Source of the DNA: Actinoplanes sp. N902-109
GTDB lineage: Bacteria; Actinomycetota; Actinomycetes; Mycobacteriales; Micromonosporaceae
DNA: 64,000 nt
Direction: 5' to 3'
Assembly (NCBI RefSeq): GCF_000389965.1
Contig: NC_021191.1
Coordinates: 3,845,501 to 3,909,500, forward strand
The translations under genes and the position numbers were made by a program. Every line of letters begins with the position of its first letter. Position 1 is the stretch's first letter. Below, piece by piece: positions 35,491-44,325 of the stretch. Under the pieces are notes generated by a model that had not been told where the DNA came from, searched no databases, and saw only the letters and a list, made by a program, of their open reading frames with translations.

Positions 35491-37209
35491 ATGCAGGAGC
35501 CCGCCTTCGTGCGGCCACCGCTGTCCCGGCGGGCCATCGCCCGGCTGGTGCAGCTGGCCGGTGTGATCGATGTCGCCACCGCGGTGCTCCCACCGCGGCA
35601 CGGGCGGATGGTGACCGTGCTGGAGTTCGTCCCGGCCGCGGGCATCCTGTCGGCCCGCACGGCCACCACGGTCGCCGGTCTGCTGCTGATCTACGTCGGC
35701 GCCGGCCTGCGCCGGGGCAAGCACCGCGCCTGGCAGGTGGCGACCTGGCTGTCCGCCGCCGCCGCGGTGCTGCACCTGGTCAAGGGGCTGGACTACGGTG
35801 CGGCCGCGCTGTCCCTGCTGCTGCTGGTGATGCTGCTGGCCACCCGGGACCGGTTCGGTGCGCTCGCCGACCGGCGCAACCGGTGGCGTGCCCTGGCGGC
35901 ACTGCTCGGCTTCGCCGGTGCGGGATTCGTGCTCGGCCTGCTGGAGATCGCCGTCCGCGGCAACCGGCTGATCGGCACGCCCGGCGTGGTGGACTGGGCC
36001 AAGGAATCCGCGCTCGGCCTGATCGGGCTGGACGGCCCGGTGCACTTCCGGCACACCTGGGGTGCCGAGGCAGTCAGCTACACGACCGGGGCGTACGGCC
36101 TGCTCGCCGTCGCGGTCGCGCTGGTGGTCCTGCTGCGGCCGGGGTCGCGCACGCCGGAACGCACCGCCGCGGACGAGATCCACCTGCGACACCTGCTCGT
36201 CCGGTACGGCAGCGCCGACTCGCTCGGCTACTTCGCGTTGCGGACCGACAAGTCCCTGATCTGGGCACCGGACCGCACGGCCGTGATCGCGTACCGGGTG
36301 GTCAACGGGGTCAGCCTGGCCTCCGGTGACCCGGTCGGCTCGCCGGCCGGGTGGCCCGCGGCGATCGCCGCGTGGCTGGCCGACGCCACGGCGCACGGCT
36401 GGACGCCCGCGGTGCTGGGCTGCAGCCGCCCCGGCGGCCGCGCCTACCGCCGGGCCGGGCTGGACGTCGTCGAGCTGGGCGACGAGGCCGTCGTCGACGC
36501 CACGACGTTCACCCTCGACGGCCGGTCGATGCGCGGGGTGCGGCAGGCGGTGAACCGGATCCGCCGCGCCGGCTACACGTGCGGGGTGACCCGGCAGAGC
36601 GATCTGGACGACGAGCGGCTCCGGGACGTCCTGCACGCGGCCGACGCGTTCCGCGACGGGCACACCGAGCGGGGGTTCTCGATGGCGCTGTCCCGGCTCG
36701 GCGATCCGAGCGACGGCGACTGCCTGCTGGTGCTCTGCCACGACCCGACCGGCCGGCTGCGCGGGCTGCTGCAGTTCGTCCCGTGGGGGCCCGACGGGTT
36801 GTCACTGGACCTCATGCGCGCCGATCGCAGCGCGGACAACGGACTCATCGAGTTCATGGTGGCCACCGCCCTGCAGTCGGCGGCCGCGGCGGGCGTACGG
36901 CGGCTGTCCTTGAACTTCGCGGTGTTGCGGTCGGTGTTCGCGCGCGCCGAGGAACTGGGCGCCGGTCCGGTGCTGCGCCTCTGGCACCGGCTGCTCAAGG
37001 CCGCGTCGCGGCTGTGGCAGATCGAATCGCTGTACCGGGCGAACGCCAAGTACTGCCCGGACTGGCAACCGCGCTATCTGTGCTTCCCGGTCGCGCGGGA
37101 CCTGCCCCGGATCGCCGTGGCGGCGCTGAGCGCGGAGGCGTTCCTGCCCGCCGTCCCGGCATGGTCGCGCCGAAGCCGGCCGACGCCGGCCCAGGCGGGC
37201 GCGCGGTGA
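35491..37209 (+). CDS. Aminoacyl-phosphatidylglycerol synthase homologue (MprF/LysX-like, DUF2156)
   Basis: 572 residues. About six transmembrane helices in the first 225 residues, shorter than the 14 of full MprF. The C-terminal GNAT-like catalytic domain (about 230-540) has FALRTDKSLIWAPDRTAVIAYRVVNGVSLASGDPVG, GRSMRGVRQAVNRIRRAGYTCGV, LRGLLQFVPWGPDGLSLDLMR, NGLIEFMVATAL and LSLNFAVLRSVF. These are the conserved elements that transfer Lys or Ala from tRNA to phosphatidylglycerol. It leads four genes joined by GTGA/ATGA overlaps that include two exported esterases. Which amino acid is moved cannot be read from sequence. Confidence 0.88.
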   Translation: MQEPAFVRPPLSRRAIARLVQLAGVIDVATAVLPPRHGRMVTVLEFVPAAGILSARTATTVAGLLLIYVGAGLRRGKHRAWQVATWLSAAAAVLHLVKGLDYGAAALSLLLLVMLLATRDRFGALADRRNRWRALAALLGFAGAGFVLGLLEIAVRGNRLIGTPGVVDWAKESALGLIGLDGPVHFRHTWGAEAVSYTTGAYGLLAVAVALVVLLRPGSRTPERTAADEIHLRHLLVRYGSADSLGYFALRTDKSLIWAPDRTAVIAYRVVNGVSLASGDPVGSPAGWPAAIAAWLADATAHGWTPAVLGCSRPGGRAYRRAGLDVVELGDEAVVDATTFTLDGRSMRGVRQAVNRIRRAGYTCGVTRQSDLDDERLRDVLHAADAFRDGHTERGFSMALSRLGDPSDGDCLLVLCHDPTGRLRGLLQFVPWGPDGLSLDLMRADRSADNGLIEFMVATALQSAAAAGVRRLSLNFAVLRSVFARAEELGAGPVLRLWHRLLKAASRLWQIESLYRANAKYCPDWQPRYLCFPVARDLPRIAVAALSAEAFLPAVPAWSRRSRPTPAQAGAR

Positions 37210-37898
37210 GGCTCACCGGCATCCCGCTGCTGCTGCTGGCCGTCGCGGCGACCACCGGCGCCGGGGCCGCCACCGTGCTGCTCTGGCCCCGGCACCGCTT
37301 CGTCCTGCGGGCCGGCGGGCTGCTGCTGACCGAGACGCTGCTGGTGCTCAGCGGCGGGCTGGCCGTGAACCGGCACGAGGTTTTCTACCCGTCGTGGCGG
37401 GCGCTGGCCGGTGACACCGGGGCCAGGGCCGTGATCGAGCCGGCGGCGCCCGGCCGGCTCGACGCGCAGGTCGGCGACGGTGCCGACGTGGTGTGGCAAC
37501 CGGCCGGGTCCGCCGCGTGGCACCTGGCGGCACCACCGCGCATCGTCGTCCCCGCGGGCTACGCGCGGCTGCCGCACGCCAGGTTCCCGGTGATCCTGGC
37601 CCTGGTGCCGGCGGCCGGGCCGGCGGTCGCGGCCGCCCGGCGCATCCCCGGTGCGATCACCGTGGTCGCCGTCCCGGGCCGGCACACGACCGCCGCGGTG
37701 CTCCGCGATCTGCCCGCCGACCTGTGCCGCGACGTCCGGGCCACGGCGCAGGGCTGGGATCTGGTCGCCGCGGGCCCGCAGGCCCGGCTGGGCCGGGACC
37801 TGGTCCGCACCCAGCCGCCCGGGTTCGTCGTGGCCCACGGCTGGGCACCGCAGCAGCTCGCCGCGCCGCTGGCCGCACCGATGCGGTTGCCGGCATGA
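37206..37898 (+). CDS. Membrane-anchored hypothetical protein of the lipid operon
   Basis: 230 residues from a GTG overlapping the synthase stop. Two hydrophobic helices at about 3-22 and 34-57, then an extracytoplasmic domain of about 170 residues. That domain (TGARAVIEPAAPGRLDAQVGDGADVVWQPAG..., FPVILALVPAAG, HGWAPQQLAAPLAAPMRLP) has the order of strands and helices of an esterase-like alpha/beta domain, but no GxSxG serine elbow. It looks like a catalytically dead or divergent relative of the esterase encoded next. Function unknown; tight coupling ties it to the operon. Confidence 0.75.
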   Translation: MRLTGIPLLLLAVAATTGAGAATVLLWPRHRFVLRAGGLLLTETLLVLSGGLAVNRHEVFYPSWRALAGDTGARAVIEPAAPGRLDAQVGDGADVVWQPAGSAAWHLAAPPRIVVPAGYARLPHARFPVILALVPAAGPAVAAARRIPGAITVVAVPGRHTTAAVLRDLPADLCRDVRATAQGWDLVAAGPQARLGRDLVRTQPPGFVVAHGWAPQQLAAPLAAPMRLPA

Positions 37899-38869
37899 GC
37901 GCCGACGGCACGCTGCCGCCGGCCCTGGCGCTGCTGGCCGTTGTCGGCACGGTCGTCGTGGCGGCGCTGCGCTGGGACCGGTGGCGGCTGCTCGCCCGGG
38001 GCTGCGTCGCCGCCGCGTCGGCCCTGAGCCTCGCCGCGGCGGTCGCCCTGCAGGTGAACCGGCTCACCGAGGCCTACCCACCGGTCGCCGCGCCCGCCGC
38101 CGTCGCGGCCACCGGCAGCCGGCTGCTCACCGTGCGGGTCGCCGGCCGGGACAGCCGGCTCACCCTGCCGATGTACGTCTACCTGCCGGCCGCGTACCGC
38201 ACCGGGCACACCCGCTTCCCGGTGATCGAGGCGCTGCACGGCTATCCCGGCTCGCCGCGCACCTGGATCAGCAAGCTGAACGTCCAGTCGGAACTGGACC
38301 GGGAGATCACGTCCGGCCGGATGGCGCCGACGGTGGTGCTGTTCCCGTACCAGACCCCGCGGCACCTGCTCGACACCGAGTGCACGAACCTGGTCGGCGG
38401 CCCGCAGAGCGAGACGTTCCTCACCGCGGACGTCCCGGCGTACGCCCGAGCGCACTTCCGGGTGCGCGGTGACCGCTCCGGCTGGGCGCTCACCGGCTAC
38501 TCCGCGGGTGGCTTCTGCGCGGTCAACCTGGCCCTGCGGCACCCGTCGGAGTATGCCGCCGCGGCTGTGCTGTCCGGGTACGCGTCGCCCGGCATCCGGA
38601 TCGGTGACGGCAGCGAGAACACCGTGAACAATCCCGCGTGGCGGCTGCGCAACCTGCCCCGGCCGCCGATCCCGCTCTGGCTCGGGTGGGCGGCCGACGA
38701 CCGGGGCACCCGCGCGGACTCCGCCGAACTGGCGCGCCTGGCCCGGCCCGCGATGCCGGTGACGACCGCGGTGGTGCCGCGCGGCGGGCACAGCGACGCG
38801 GTCTGGCAGCAGATGGAACCCCCGGCGTTCGACTGGCTCTCCGCGCACCTGGCCCGGCCGCTGCCGTGA
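37895..38869 (+). CDS. Membrane-anchored esterase (Esterase_D / mycolyltransferase-like fold)
   Basis: 324 residues; ATG overlaps the preceding stop. N-terminal membrane helices about 8-27 and 33-52, then an exported alpha/beta hydrolase. Key elements: LPMYVYLPAAYRTGHTRFPVIEALHGYPGSPRTW, nucleophile elbow WALTGYSAGGFCAVNLALRHP (Ser about 204), Asp in AADDRGTRADS and His in GGHSDAVWQQMEP. This is the fold of esterase D and antigen-85-like acyltransferases. Beside an aminoacyl-lipid synthase it is a candidate aminoacyl-phosphatidylglycerol hydrolase or acyl transferase at the outer face; that is inference. Confidence 0.82.
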   Translation: MSADGTLPPALALLAVVGTVVVAALRWDRWRLLARGCVAAASALSLAAAVALQVNRLTEAYPPVAAPAAVAATGSRLLTVRVAGRDSRLTLPMYVYLPAAYRTGHTRFPVIEALHGYPGSPRTWISKLNVQSELDREITSGRMAPTVVLFPYQTPRHLLDTECTNLVGGPQSETFLTADVPAYARAHFRVRGDRSGWALTGYSAGGFCAVNLALRHPSEYAAAAVLSGYASPGIRIGDGSENTVNNPAWRLRNLPRPPIPLWLGWAADDRGTRADSAELARLARPAMPVTTAVVPRGGHSDAVWQQMEPPAFDWLSAHLARPLP

Positions 38870-39540
38870 GAGCCGCGATCCTGGTCGGCACGCTGCTGCT
38901 CGCCGGCTGCGCGAGCCCGCCCGCGACGCCGCCGACGGTGGTCACCCTGGGCGACTCCGTCCCGGCGGGCACCGCGTGCGGCTGCGACCCCTTTCCGGTC
39001 CTGTACGCCGAGCAGCAGCACGCCACCTCGATGAACCTGGCCGTACCGGGCGCCACCTCGGCCGACGTGCTCGCCGGCCTGCCCGCCGCCCGGGGCACGC
39101 TCACGCCGGCGTCCCTGGTCCTGCTCATGGTGGGCGCGAACGACCTGGCGGCGGCGTTCGGCAACGGCACCTCGTACGCCACGGCCGCCGCCACCGTCCG
39201 GGACAACGTGACCCGCACGATCACCGCGATCGAGGCCGCGCACCCGGTGCCCGTCGTGGTGCTCGGATACTGGAGCGTGGTCCGCGACGGCCGGGCCGGG
39301 CGGGCCGCCTACGGCAGCGCCGGGTTGCGGGCCGCCGCGGCGGCGACCGCGGCGGCGAACACCGCGCTGCGTGCCGCTGCTCAGGACACCGGGGCCCGTT
39401 ACCTCGACACCACGACGGCGTTCCACGGCCCCGACGGCCGGGCGGACCCGACCGGCCTGCTCGCGCCGGACGGCGACCACCCGGACGCCCGGGGCCACGC
39501 GGCCATCGCCGCCCTGCTCCCGCCGCTTGCCCGGCCGTGA
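38866..39540 (+). CDS. SGNH/GDSL-type lipoprotein esterase
   Basis: 224 residues from a GTG overlapping the preceding stop. Lipoprotein signal VRAAILVGTLLLAGC with lipobox LLAGC (Cys about 15). SGNH blocks: I VVTLGDSVPAGTACGC (Ser about 33), II NLAVPGATSADV, III MVGANDLAAAF, V APDGDHPDARGHAAIA (Asp and His). A surface-exposed lipid-anchored esterase, the fourth member of the coupled operon. It could act on an ester made or displayed by the other products. Confidence 0.87.
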   Translation: MRAAILVGTLLLAGCASPPATPPTVVTLGDSVPAGTACGCDPFPVLYAEQQHATSMNLAVPGATSADVLAGLPAARGTLTPASLVLLMVGANDLAAAFGNGTSYATAAATVRDNVTRTITAIEAAHPVPVVVLGYWSVVRDGRAGRAAYGSAGLRAAAAATAAANTALRAAAQDTGARYLDTTTAFHGPDGRADPTGLLAPDGDHPDARGHAAIAALLPPLARP

Positions 39541-39554
39541 CACTGTGGACCGTT

Positions 39555-40334
39555 GTGAGCCAACCGGGATACGCGTTCAGCAACACCAGCGAGCAGGCCG
39601 CCACCCATCACGACGCGCTCGGTGACCTGCTGGACGAGCGGACCCACGCCACGATCACCGAGCTGACCGAGCTGCCCGGCCGCCGCGTCCTCGAGGTCGG
39701 TGCGGGCGCCGGCAGCATCGCGGCGTGGCTCGCCGGGCCGGCTGCCGAGGTGGTCGCGACCGACATCGCGCCGCAGCGGATCCCGGACCGGCCGCGGCTG
39801 ACGGTGCGGCGGCACGACATCGTCACCGGCGCACCGCTGGGCCGGTTCGACCTGGTGCACGCCCGCTTGCTGCTCGGTCACCTGCCCCAGCGCGCGGTGG
39901 CGCTGCGAAACCTCACCGCCGCCCTGGCGCCCGGGGGAGTGCTGCTCACCGGCGACTTCACCGTCGCACCCGGGGCGTTCGTCATGGCCGCGCCGGACGA
40001 GCAGACCGCCGGCCTGCTGTCCCGGTATCTCCCGGTTCACGTGCGCGCGCTGACCTCGCACGGTTACGACAACGACTGGGCGCACCGGGCCCCGTCGGCT
40101 TTCGTGTCGGCCGGGCTCACCGACGTCCGTTTCCGATCGTCCGCGACAGGCTGGCGCGGGGGCGGTGCCGGCTGCCGCCTGCTGCTCGCCGGGCTCGGCC
40201 AGTTGCGTCCCGCGCTGCTGGTCCACGGGTTCACCGCCGACGACCTGACCGCGACCGCCGCGGCCCTGACCGACCCCCGGGTCCTGCTCAACGGCTTCGT
40301 GTTCGCCCAGACCAGCGGTCGCGCCCCGGCCTGA
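39555..40334 (+). CDS. Class I SAM-dependent methyltransferase
   Basis: 259 residues from a GTG 14 nt after the SGNH gene stop. Motif I VLEVGAGAGSIAAWLA (about 39-54), acidic loop ATDIAP, motif IV FDLVHARLLLGHLPQ and post-I strand LAPGGVLLTGDF. The N-terminus (YAFSNTSEQAATHHDALGDLLDERTHATITEL) matches a common actinobacterial group of small-molecule methyltransferases. Substrate not evident. It may be read through from the lipid operon. A strong hairpin follows. Confidence 0.83.
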   Translation: MSQPGYAFSNTSEQAATHHDALGDLLDERTHATITELTELPGRRVLEVGAGAGSIAAWLAGPAAEVVATDIAPQRIPDRPRLTVRRHDIVTGAPLGRFDLVHARLLLGHLPQRAVALRNLTAALAPGGVLLTGDFTVAPGAFVMAAPDEQTAGLLSRYLPVHVRALTSHGYDNDWAHRAPSAFVSAGLTDVRFRSSATGWRGGGAGCRLLLAGLGQLRPALLVHGFTADDLTATAAALTDPRVLLNGFVFAQTSGRAPA

Positions 40335-40368
40335 GCGCGGCCCGCCGGCGCACCGGCCGAACGGGCGG

Positions 40369-40402
40369 GCGCGGGCGGTTCCGCTGCCGGGGAACCGCCC
40401 GC
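40369..40402. terminator. Bidirectional 13-bp hairpin between convergent genes
   Basis: CGCGGGCGGTTCC pairs exactly with GGAACCGCCCGCG around an 8-nt loop (40382-40389). It lies between the methyltransferase stop and the subtilase stop, serving both. No U-tract. Confidence 0.8.
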
Positions 40403-40412
40403 GTCCCGCCGG

Positions 40413-43400
40413 TCAGCGCAGGCCGAACGCCCGGGTGATCTGCTGACTCACCGTGTTGCCGACGGTGTCGCTCGCGGTGGTGCGCAGCGTGACGAACTGC
40501 GCGGTGGCCGGTGCGTCCATCCGGGTCTCCCAGCCGCCGGAACGGGCCTTGAGCGACGCCGGGTGCCACGTCACGCCTTCGTCGTAGGAGACGTCGAGCG
40601 TCACCGTGCGGACCGTCCCGGCGCCGGTCGCGGATCGCAGCACCGACGTGCCGATCGTCAGGTCGGACGTGCGCTTCGCCTTGCCGTCGGGGTCGGTGTC
40701 CACGGCGTAGTCGAGCTGGATCAGCGGCGGGCTGACGACCGTCCCCGGGGCCACGTCGCCGGAGTCGAACGTCCACTCGGTACGGGTGCTCGTGGAGTAC
40801 GGCCCGGCCCACGCCCCGCGGGTGTTCTCCGACACCAGCCGGTACGGCAGCCGCCCGGCGGCCAGCGGGCCGGCCACCAGCAGCGGCGTGTACCGGTCCG
40901 CCGAGCTGACCAGCTTGTCACCCTGGTACAGCGCCATCCGGTTGTCCACGTCCGGGTTGTCGGTGGTGCGCCCGGCGTGTGCGGTGCCGGAGTCGCCCCA
41001 GCCGGGGATGTTCGCGAACAGCCAGCCGCCCTCCTGCCGGAACACCAGCAGCCCGTCCGGTTCGTCCACCAGGCGCGGCCGTTGCACCGGCCCGAACCAG
41101 TGCTCCGGATGCTTGCTGCCCGCCTGGTACGCGGTCGGCGCGGAGTGCTGCGACTGCTCACCGGGCAGCACGGCCTCGGCGACCCACGTCTCGCCCGCGG
41201 TGATCCAGTCGGTGCGGTCGCCGCGCGCCGGGGTCTCGGCGTAGTCGAGCGAGGCGGCCGACCCGAGCGGGTCGGTGTCGGAGCGCAGCTCGAGGGCCTG
41301 TCCGGGACGCCAGTTGCGCATCGACACGTCGGCGCGGGCCAGGTTGCCGGCGGTCGCCCGGTAGGTGAGGTCCGCGGGGATCGCGCCGGTGTAATCGGTG
41401 ACCAGGTCGTACGCGTACGCGGTGACCGGGTCCGAGGTGGCGCGGAGCCGGACCCGGCCCTCCTGAGCGACGCGGGTGATCAACTGCTCGCCCTCGTCCG
41501 CGGTGAGCGTCGCGACGGTGACCGGCGGCGGGTCGGCAGGGGACCACACCGATCCGGGCCAGGGTGTGAGCCGTCCGGGACCGTCGTTGACCACGAGCAG
41601 CAGCTGGGCACCCGCCTTCGCCGCGGCCGCCGCCTGCTCCTCGATGGTCACCGTGTCGCTGGTACGGACGAGCAGGGCCTTGCCGCGGGCGTCGCCGCCG
41701 GTGACGACGTCGACGTGGTGCAGGGTGTCCGGCAGTGGCGTCGCGCCGCGCTGGACACGCAGGTCGTCGTAACCGGCGACGGTCAGCACGGGCTGGGTGA
41801 GGTGCCAGCGGGCGGCCAGGACGAACCGGCCGTCGGTGACCCTGGTGGTCGGCAGCACCCAGACGCTGTCGTACTCCGGTCCGGGGTACCAGCCGTCCAG
41901 CCAGGGGCTGCCGGCGACGTCGCGGATCAGTTCGTACCGCGCCGAGGTCACGGTGGCCGGGCGGGGCGTGGTGGCGGTGGACCGGCGGGCCTCGGCCGCG
42001 TCGAACACCACCGTACGGTCCTGGTCCAGCGTGATGCCGGCGACCGGGAGCACGGCCAGGCCCTTCGAGGACGGACCGTGGGTGCCCTCGACGTCGGTGG
42101 TCAGCCACGCCGTGTACGTGTCCTCGGGCAGGCGCAGGTCCAGTGTGCCGGACCCGTCGATCTGCTGGGTGATCGTGGTCTCCTTGCCGAGCAGCACGAG
42201 CTGCCCGCCGGTGGCCCGCCCGGACCGGTCGAGGGCCTTGAGCGTCAGGTGGTGCCGTACGCCCTCCTGTCCCACCGCGACCGAGGTGCGCAGCCCGGCC
42301 GGGCCGCCGGTCGCGGTGACGAAGCCGGAGAACGTCCGGTCGCCCGGCACCGTGTCGAACGACGTCGTCGCGGTGACCGTGGCGGTGCCGTGCGCGGGCA
42401 CGGTGACCTCGCGGCCGGACAACGTGATCAGGTCGAGCGAGGTGGAAAGCGTGAGCGTCACCGGGGACGCGCCGGTGTTCGTGTACGTGATCGTCCGGTT
42501 GACCGGGCCGGTGGGGGCGGTGGGGTAGTCCGGGTAACCGAAGGTGACCGATCCGGTGGCGAACACGGTGGCCTTCGCCGCCGCGGCGACGTCCAGCCGT
42601 CCGGTGCCGCCCTGGTACGCGGTCACGTCCGGGGTGGCCTTGGTCGTGCTGACCAGCGCGTCCTTGAGCTGTTGCCCGGTGAGGCCGGGGTGCTCGGCGA
42701 GCAGCAGCGCGGCGGCGCCGGTGACGTGCGGTGCGGCCATCGACGTGCCGCTCATCGTCAGGTACGGCCCCTCGCCCTCGTCGATGTGCTGCGAGCGGGC
42801 GGCCAGGATGTCGGCGCCGGGCGCGGTGAGGTCCGGCTTGAGGGCCCGGTCGCCGAGCCGGGGTCCCTGGCTGGAGAAGAACGTCAGCAGGTCCTTGTTG
42901 TCCACCGCGCCGACGGTGAGTGCCGCGTCGGCCGCGCCGGGGGTCCCCACCGAGTACGCGCCCGGGCCGGCGTTGCCCGCCGAGATCACGAACAGCGCGC
43001 CGGTCTCCGCGCTGAGCTCGTTGACGGCCTGGCTCATCGGGTCGGTGCCGTCGGTCGGGTCGGCGCCGAGGCTCATGTTGACGACGCGGGCGTGCTGGTC
43101 ACGCACCGCCCACTCCATCCCGCTGATGATCCAGGAGTCCTGGCCGTAGCCGTCGTCGGCCAGCACCTTGCCGATGTGCAGCCGGGCGCCGGGCGCGACC
43201 CCCTGCTCCTTGCCGCCGGACGCCGCGCCGGTCCCGGCGATCGTGGACGCCACGTGGGTGCCGTGTCCCTTGCCGTCCTCGATCGACTCGTCCGGTACGA
43301 ACGAGCGGCCGGCCGCCACCTGCCCGGCCAGGTCCGGGTGTCCCGTGTCGATGCCGGTGTCCAGCACGGCCACGTCGACGCCGGTGCCGATGTCGCCTGT

Positions 43401-44072
43401 GCGCCACACCTCGGGGGCGCCGATCTGCGCCGTGCTCTCGGCCAGGGCCGCCTTGGCCTTGCCGTCCAGCCAGATCTTCTTGACGGTGCCGCTGATCGGG
43501 CCGGCTTTCGCCTGCGCGCGGGCGGATCCGGCCCCGCCGGTGATCGAGGACAGGAACGTCCCGGACCGGTCCGTGGTCAGCGCCGCACCGCCGATGCTGG
43601 CCAGCGGTCGTACGCCGGTCGCACCGGTCAGCGCCGCCCGGGACCGGGCGGCCGTCCCGCCGTGGTAGGTGACGATCAGCGGGAGGCGGTCGCTGTGGGC
43701 GTCGTCGTAGCCGTCGGCCACCAGCTCGGTGACGTTGAACAGGTGGTCGTCGAGCAGCCCCGAGGCCAGGTACGGCAGGGCGTCGTGCGGGTAGACGTAC
43801 GTGTCGCCGCCCTTGCGGCCGCTGAGGAAGCCGGTGAGCCGGCCCTGCGGGTCGCGGACCTGGACACCGCCGTCGGCGGCCGTGGTGACCCGGTCACCGG
43901 TGATCAGGGTGACCGTGCTCGCCGGCCCGTTCGCCGGCGGTGGTGGCGGTGGCGGGGGAGCGGCCGGCGCCGCGGTGGCGGGCACCGCGGCCGGGAGGAT
44001 GGCGAGCGGGCCGGCTGTCAACGCGACCAGGCCGAGCCTGCGCAGACGCGACAGGGACAACGGGTACCTCAC
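40413..44072 (-). CDS. Large secreted S8 subtilisin-like protease
   Basis: 1219 residues from the GTG at 44072 (an ATG at 44111 adds 13 residues; neither has a good Shine-Dalgarno). Signal peptide to about AAPAAPPPPPPPP, then a propeptide. S8 triad: Asp in VAVLDTGIDTGHPD (about 237), His in GKGHGTHVAS (about 270), Ser in MSGTSMAAPH (about 444). A later region (VRTSDTVTIEEQAAAAAKAGAQLLLVVNDGPGRL) looks like a PA domain. The long C-terminal part is beta-rich. Extracellular protein degradation or precursor processing. It is divergent from the GH62 operon but its own region shows no CebR-type site on the near side. Confidence 0.93.
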   Translation of the reverse strand: MRYPLSLSRLRRLGLVALTAGPLAILPAAVPATAAPAAPPPPPPPPANGPASTVTLITGDRVTTAADGGVQVRDPQGRLTGFLSGRKGGDTYVYPHDALPYLASGLLDDHLFNVTELVADGYDDAHSDRLPLIVTYHGGTAARSRAALTGATGVRPLASIGGAALTTDRSGTFLSSITGGAGSARAQAKAGPISGTVKKIWLDGKAKAALAESTAQIGAPEVWRTGDIGTGVDVAVLDTGIDTGHPDLAGQVAAGRSFVPDESIEDGKGHGTHVASTIAGTGAASGGKEQGVAPGARLHIGKVLADDGYGQDSWIISGMEWAVRDQHARVVNMSLGADPTDGTDPMSQAVNELSAETGALFVISAGNAGPGAYSVGTPGAADAALTVGAVDNKDLLTFFSSQGPRLGDRALKPDLTAPGADILAARSQHIDEGEGPYLTMSGTSMAAPHVTGAAALLLAEHPGLTGQQLKDALVSTTKATPDVTAYQGGTGRLDVAAAAKATVFATGSVTFGYPDYPTAPTGPVNRTITYTNTGASPVTLTLSTSLDLITLSGREVTVPAHGTATVTATTSFDTVPGDRTFSGFVTATGGPAGLRTSVAVGQEGVRHHLTLKALDRSGRATGGQLVLLGKETTITQQIDGSGTLDLRLPEDTYTAWLTTDVEGTHGPSSKGLAVLPVAGITLDQDRTVVFDAAEARRSTATTPRPATVTSARYELIRDVAGSPWLDGWYPGPEYDSVWVLPTTRVTDGRFVLAARWHLTQPVLTVAGYDDLRVQRGATPLPDTLHHVDVVTGGDARGKALLVRTSDTVTIEEQAAAAAKAGAQLLLVVNDGPGRLTPWPGSVWSPADPPPVTVATLTADEGEQLITRVAQEGRVRLRATSDPVTAYAYDLVTDYTGAIPADLTYRATAGNLARADVSMRNWRPGQALELRSDTDPLGSAASLDYAETPARGDRTDWITAGETWVAEAVLPGEQSQHSAPTAYQAGSKHPEHWFGPVQRPRLVDEPDGLLVFRQEGGWLFANIPGWGDSGTAHAGRTTDNPDVDNRMALYQGDKLVSSADRYTPLLVAGPLAAGRLPYRLVSENTRGAWAGPYSTSTRTEWTFDSGDVAPGTVVSPPLIQLDYAVDTDPDGKAKRTSDLTIGTSVLRSATGAGTVRTVTLDVSYDEGVTWHPASLKARSGGWETRMDAPATAQFVTLRTTASDTVGNTVSQQITRAFGLR

Positions 44073-44231
44073 AGTGGTCGATGGGACGACACCGCACACT
44101 ATGAAGATCATTTATTTCCGGCACAATGCCGCGGCTGATCCGCTGCACGGCCGCCCGCTCGCCGCCCCGGCCGCGCCGAAAGCGCGTTTCCCAAAAAACA
44201 TTGATGTCAGAGAATGGGTTGCAGTGAACCA

Positions 44232-44260
44232 TTGAGCCTATGGGAGCGCTCCCGTACGAT
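44232..44260 (+). promoter_or_regulatory. GH62 operon promoter with CebR-type operator
   Basis: TTGAGC (44232-44237), 17 nt, TACGAT (44255-44260), with TGGGAGCGCTCCCG (44241-44254) filling the spacer from 4 nt after the -35. Geometry is identical to 32289 and 63216. Confidence 0.8.
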
Positions 44261-44273
44261 AACCGAAATCAGC

Positions 44274-44287
44274 TGTTAACGTTCACG
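44274..44287 (+). promoter_or_regulatory. Second dyad, TGTTAACGTTCACG
   Basis: Lies 20 nt downstream of the CebR-type box in the leader of the GH62 operon and matches the element at 32332 in 12 of 14 positions. Confidence 0.5.
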
Positions 44288-44325
44288 TCACAGCGTGATC
44301 GTCATTGTCCGGGAAGGAAATACCG

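Noticed and set aside
34054..36741. Long minus-strand frame across the CE1 and lipid-synthase genes
   Set aside because: Spans two real genes and a terminator hairpin; Arg/Gly-rich shadow composition.
40563..44138. 1191-codon plus-strand frame over the subtilase
   Set aside because: No recognisable motif; the minus-strand frame holds an intact S8 triad.
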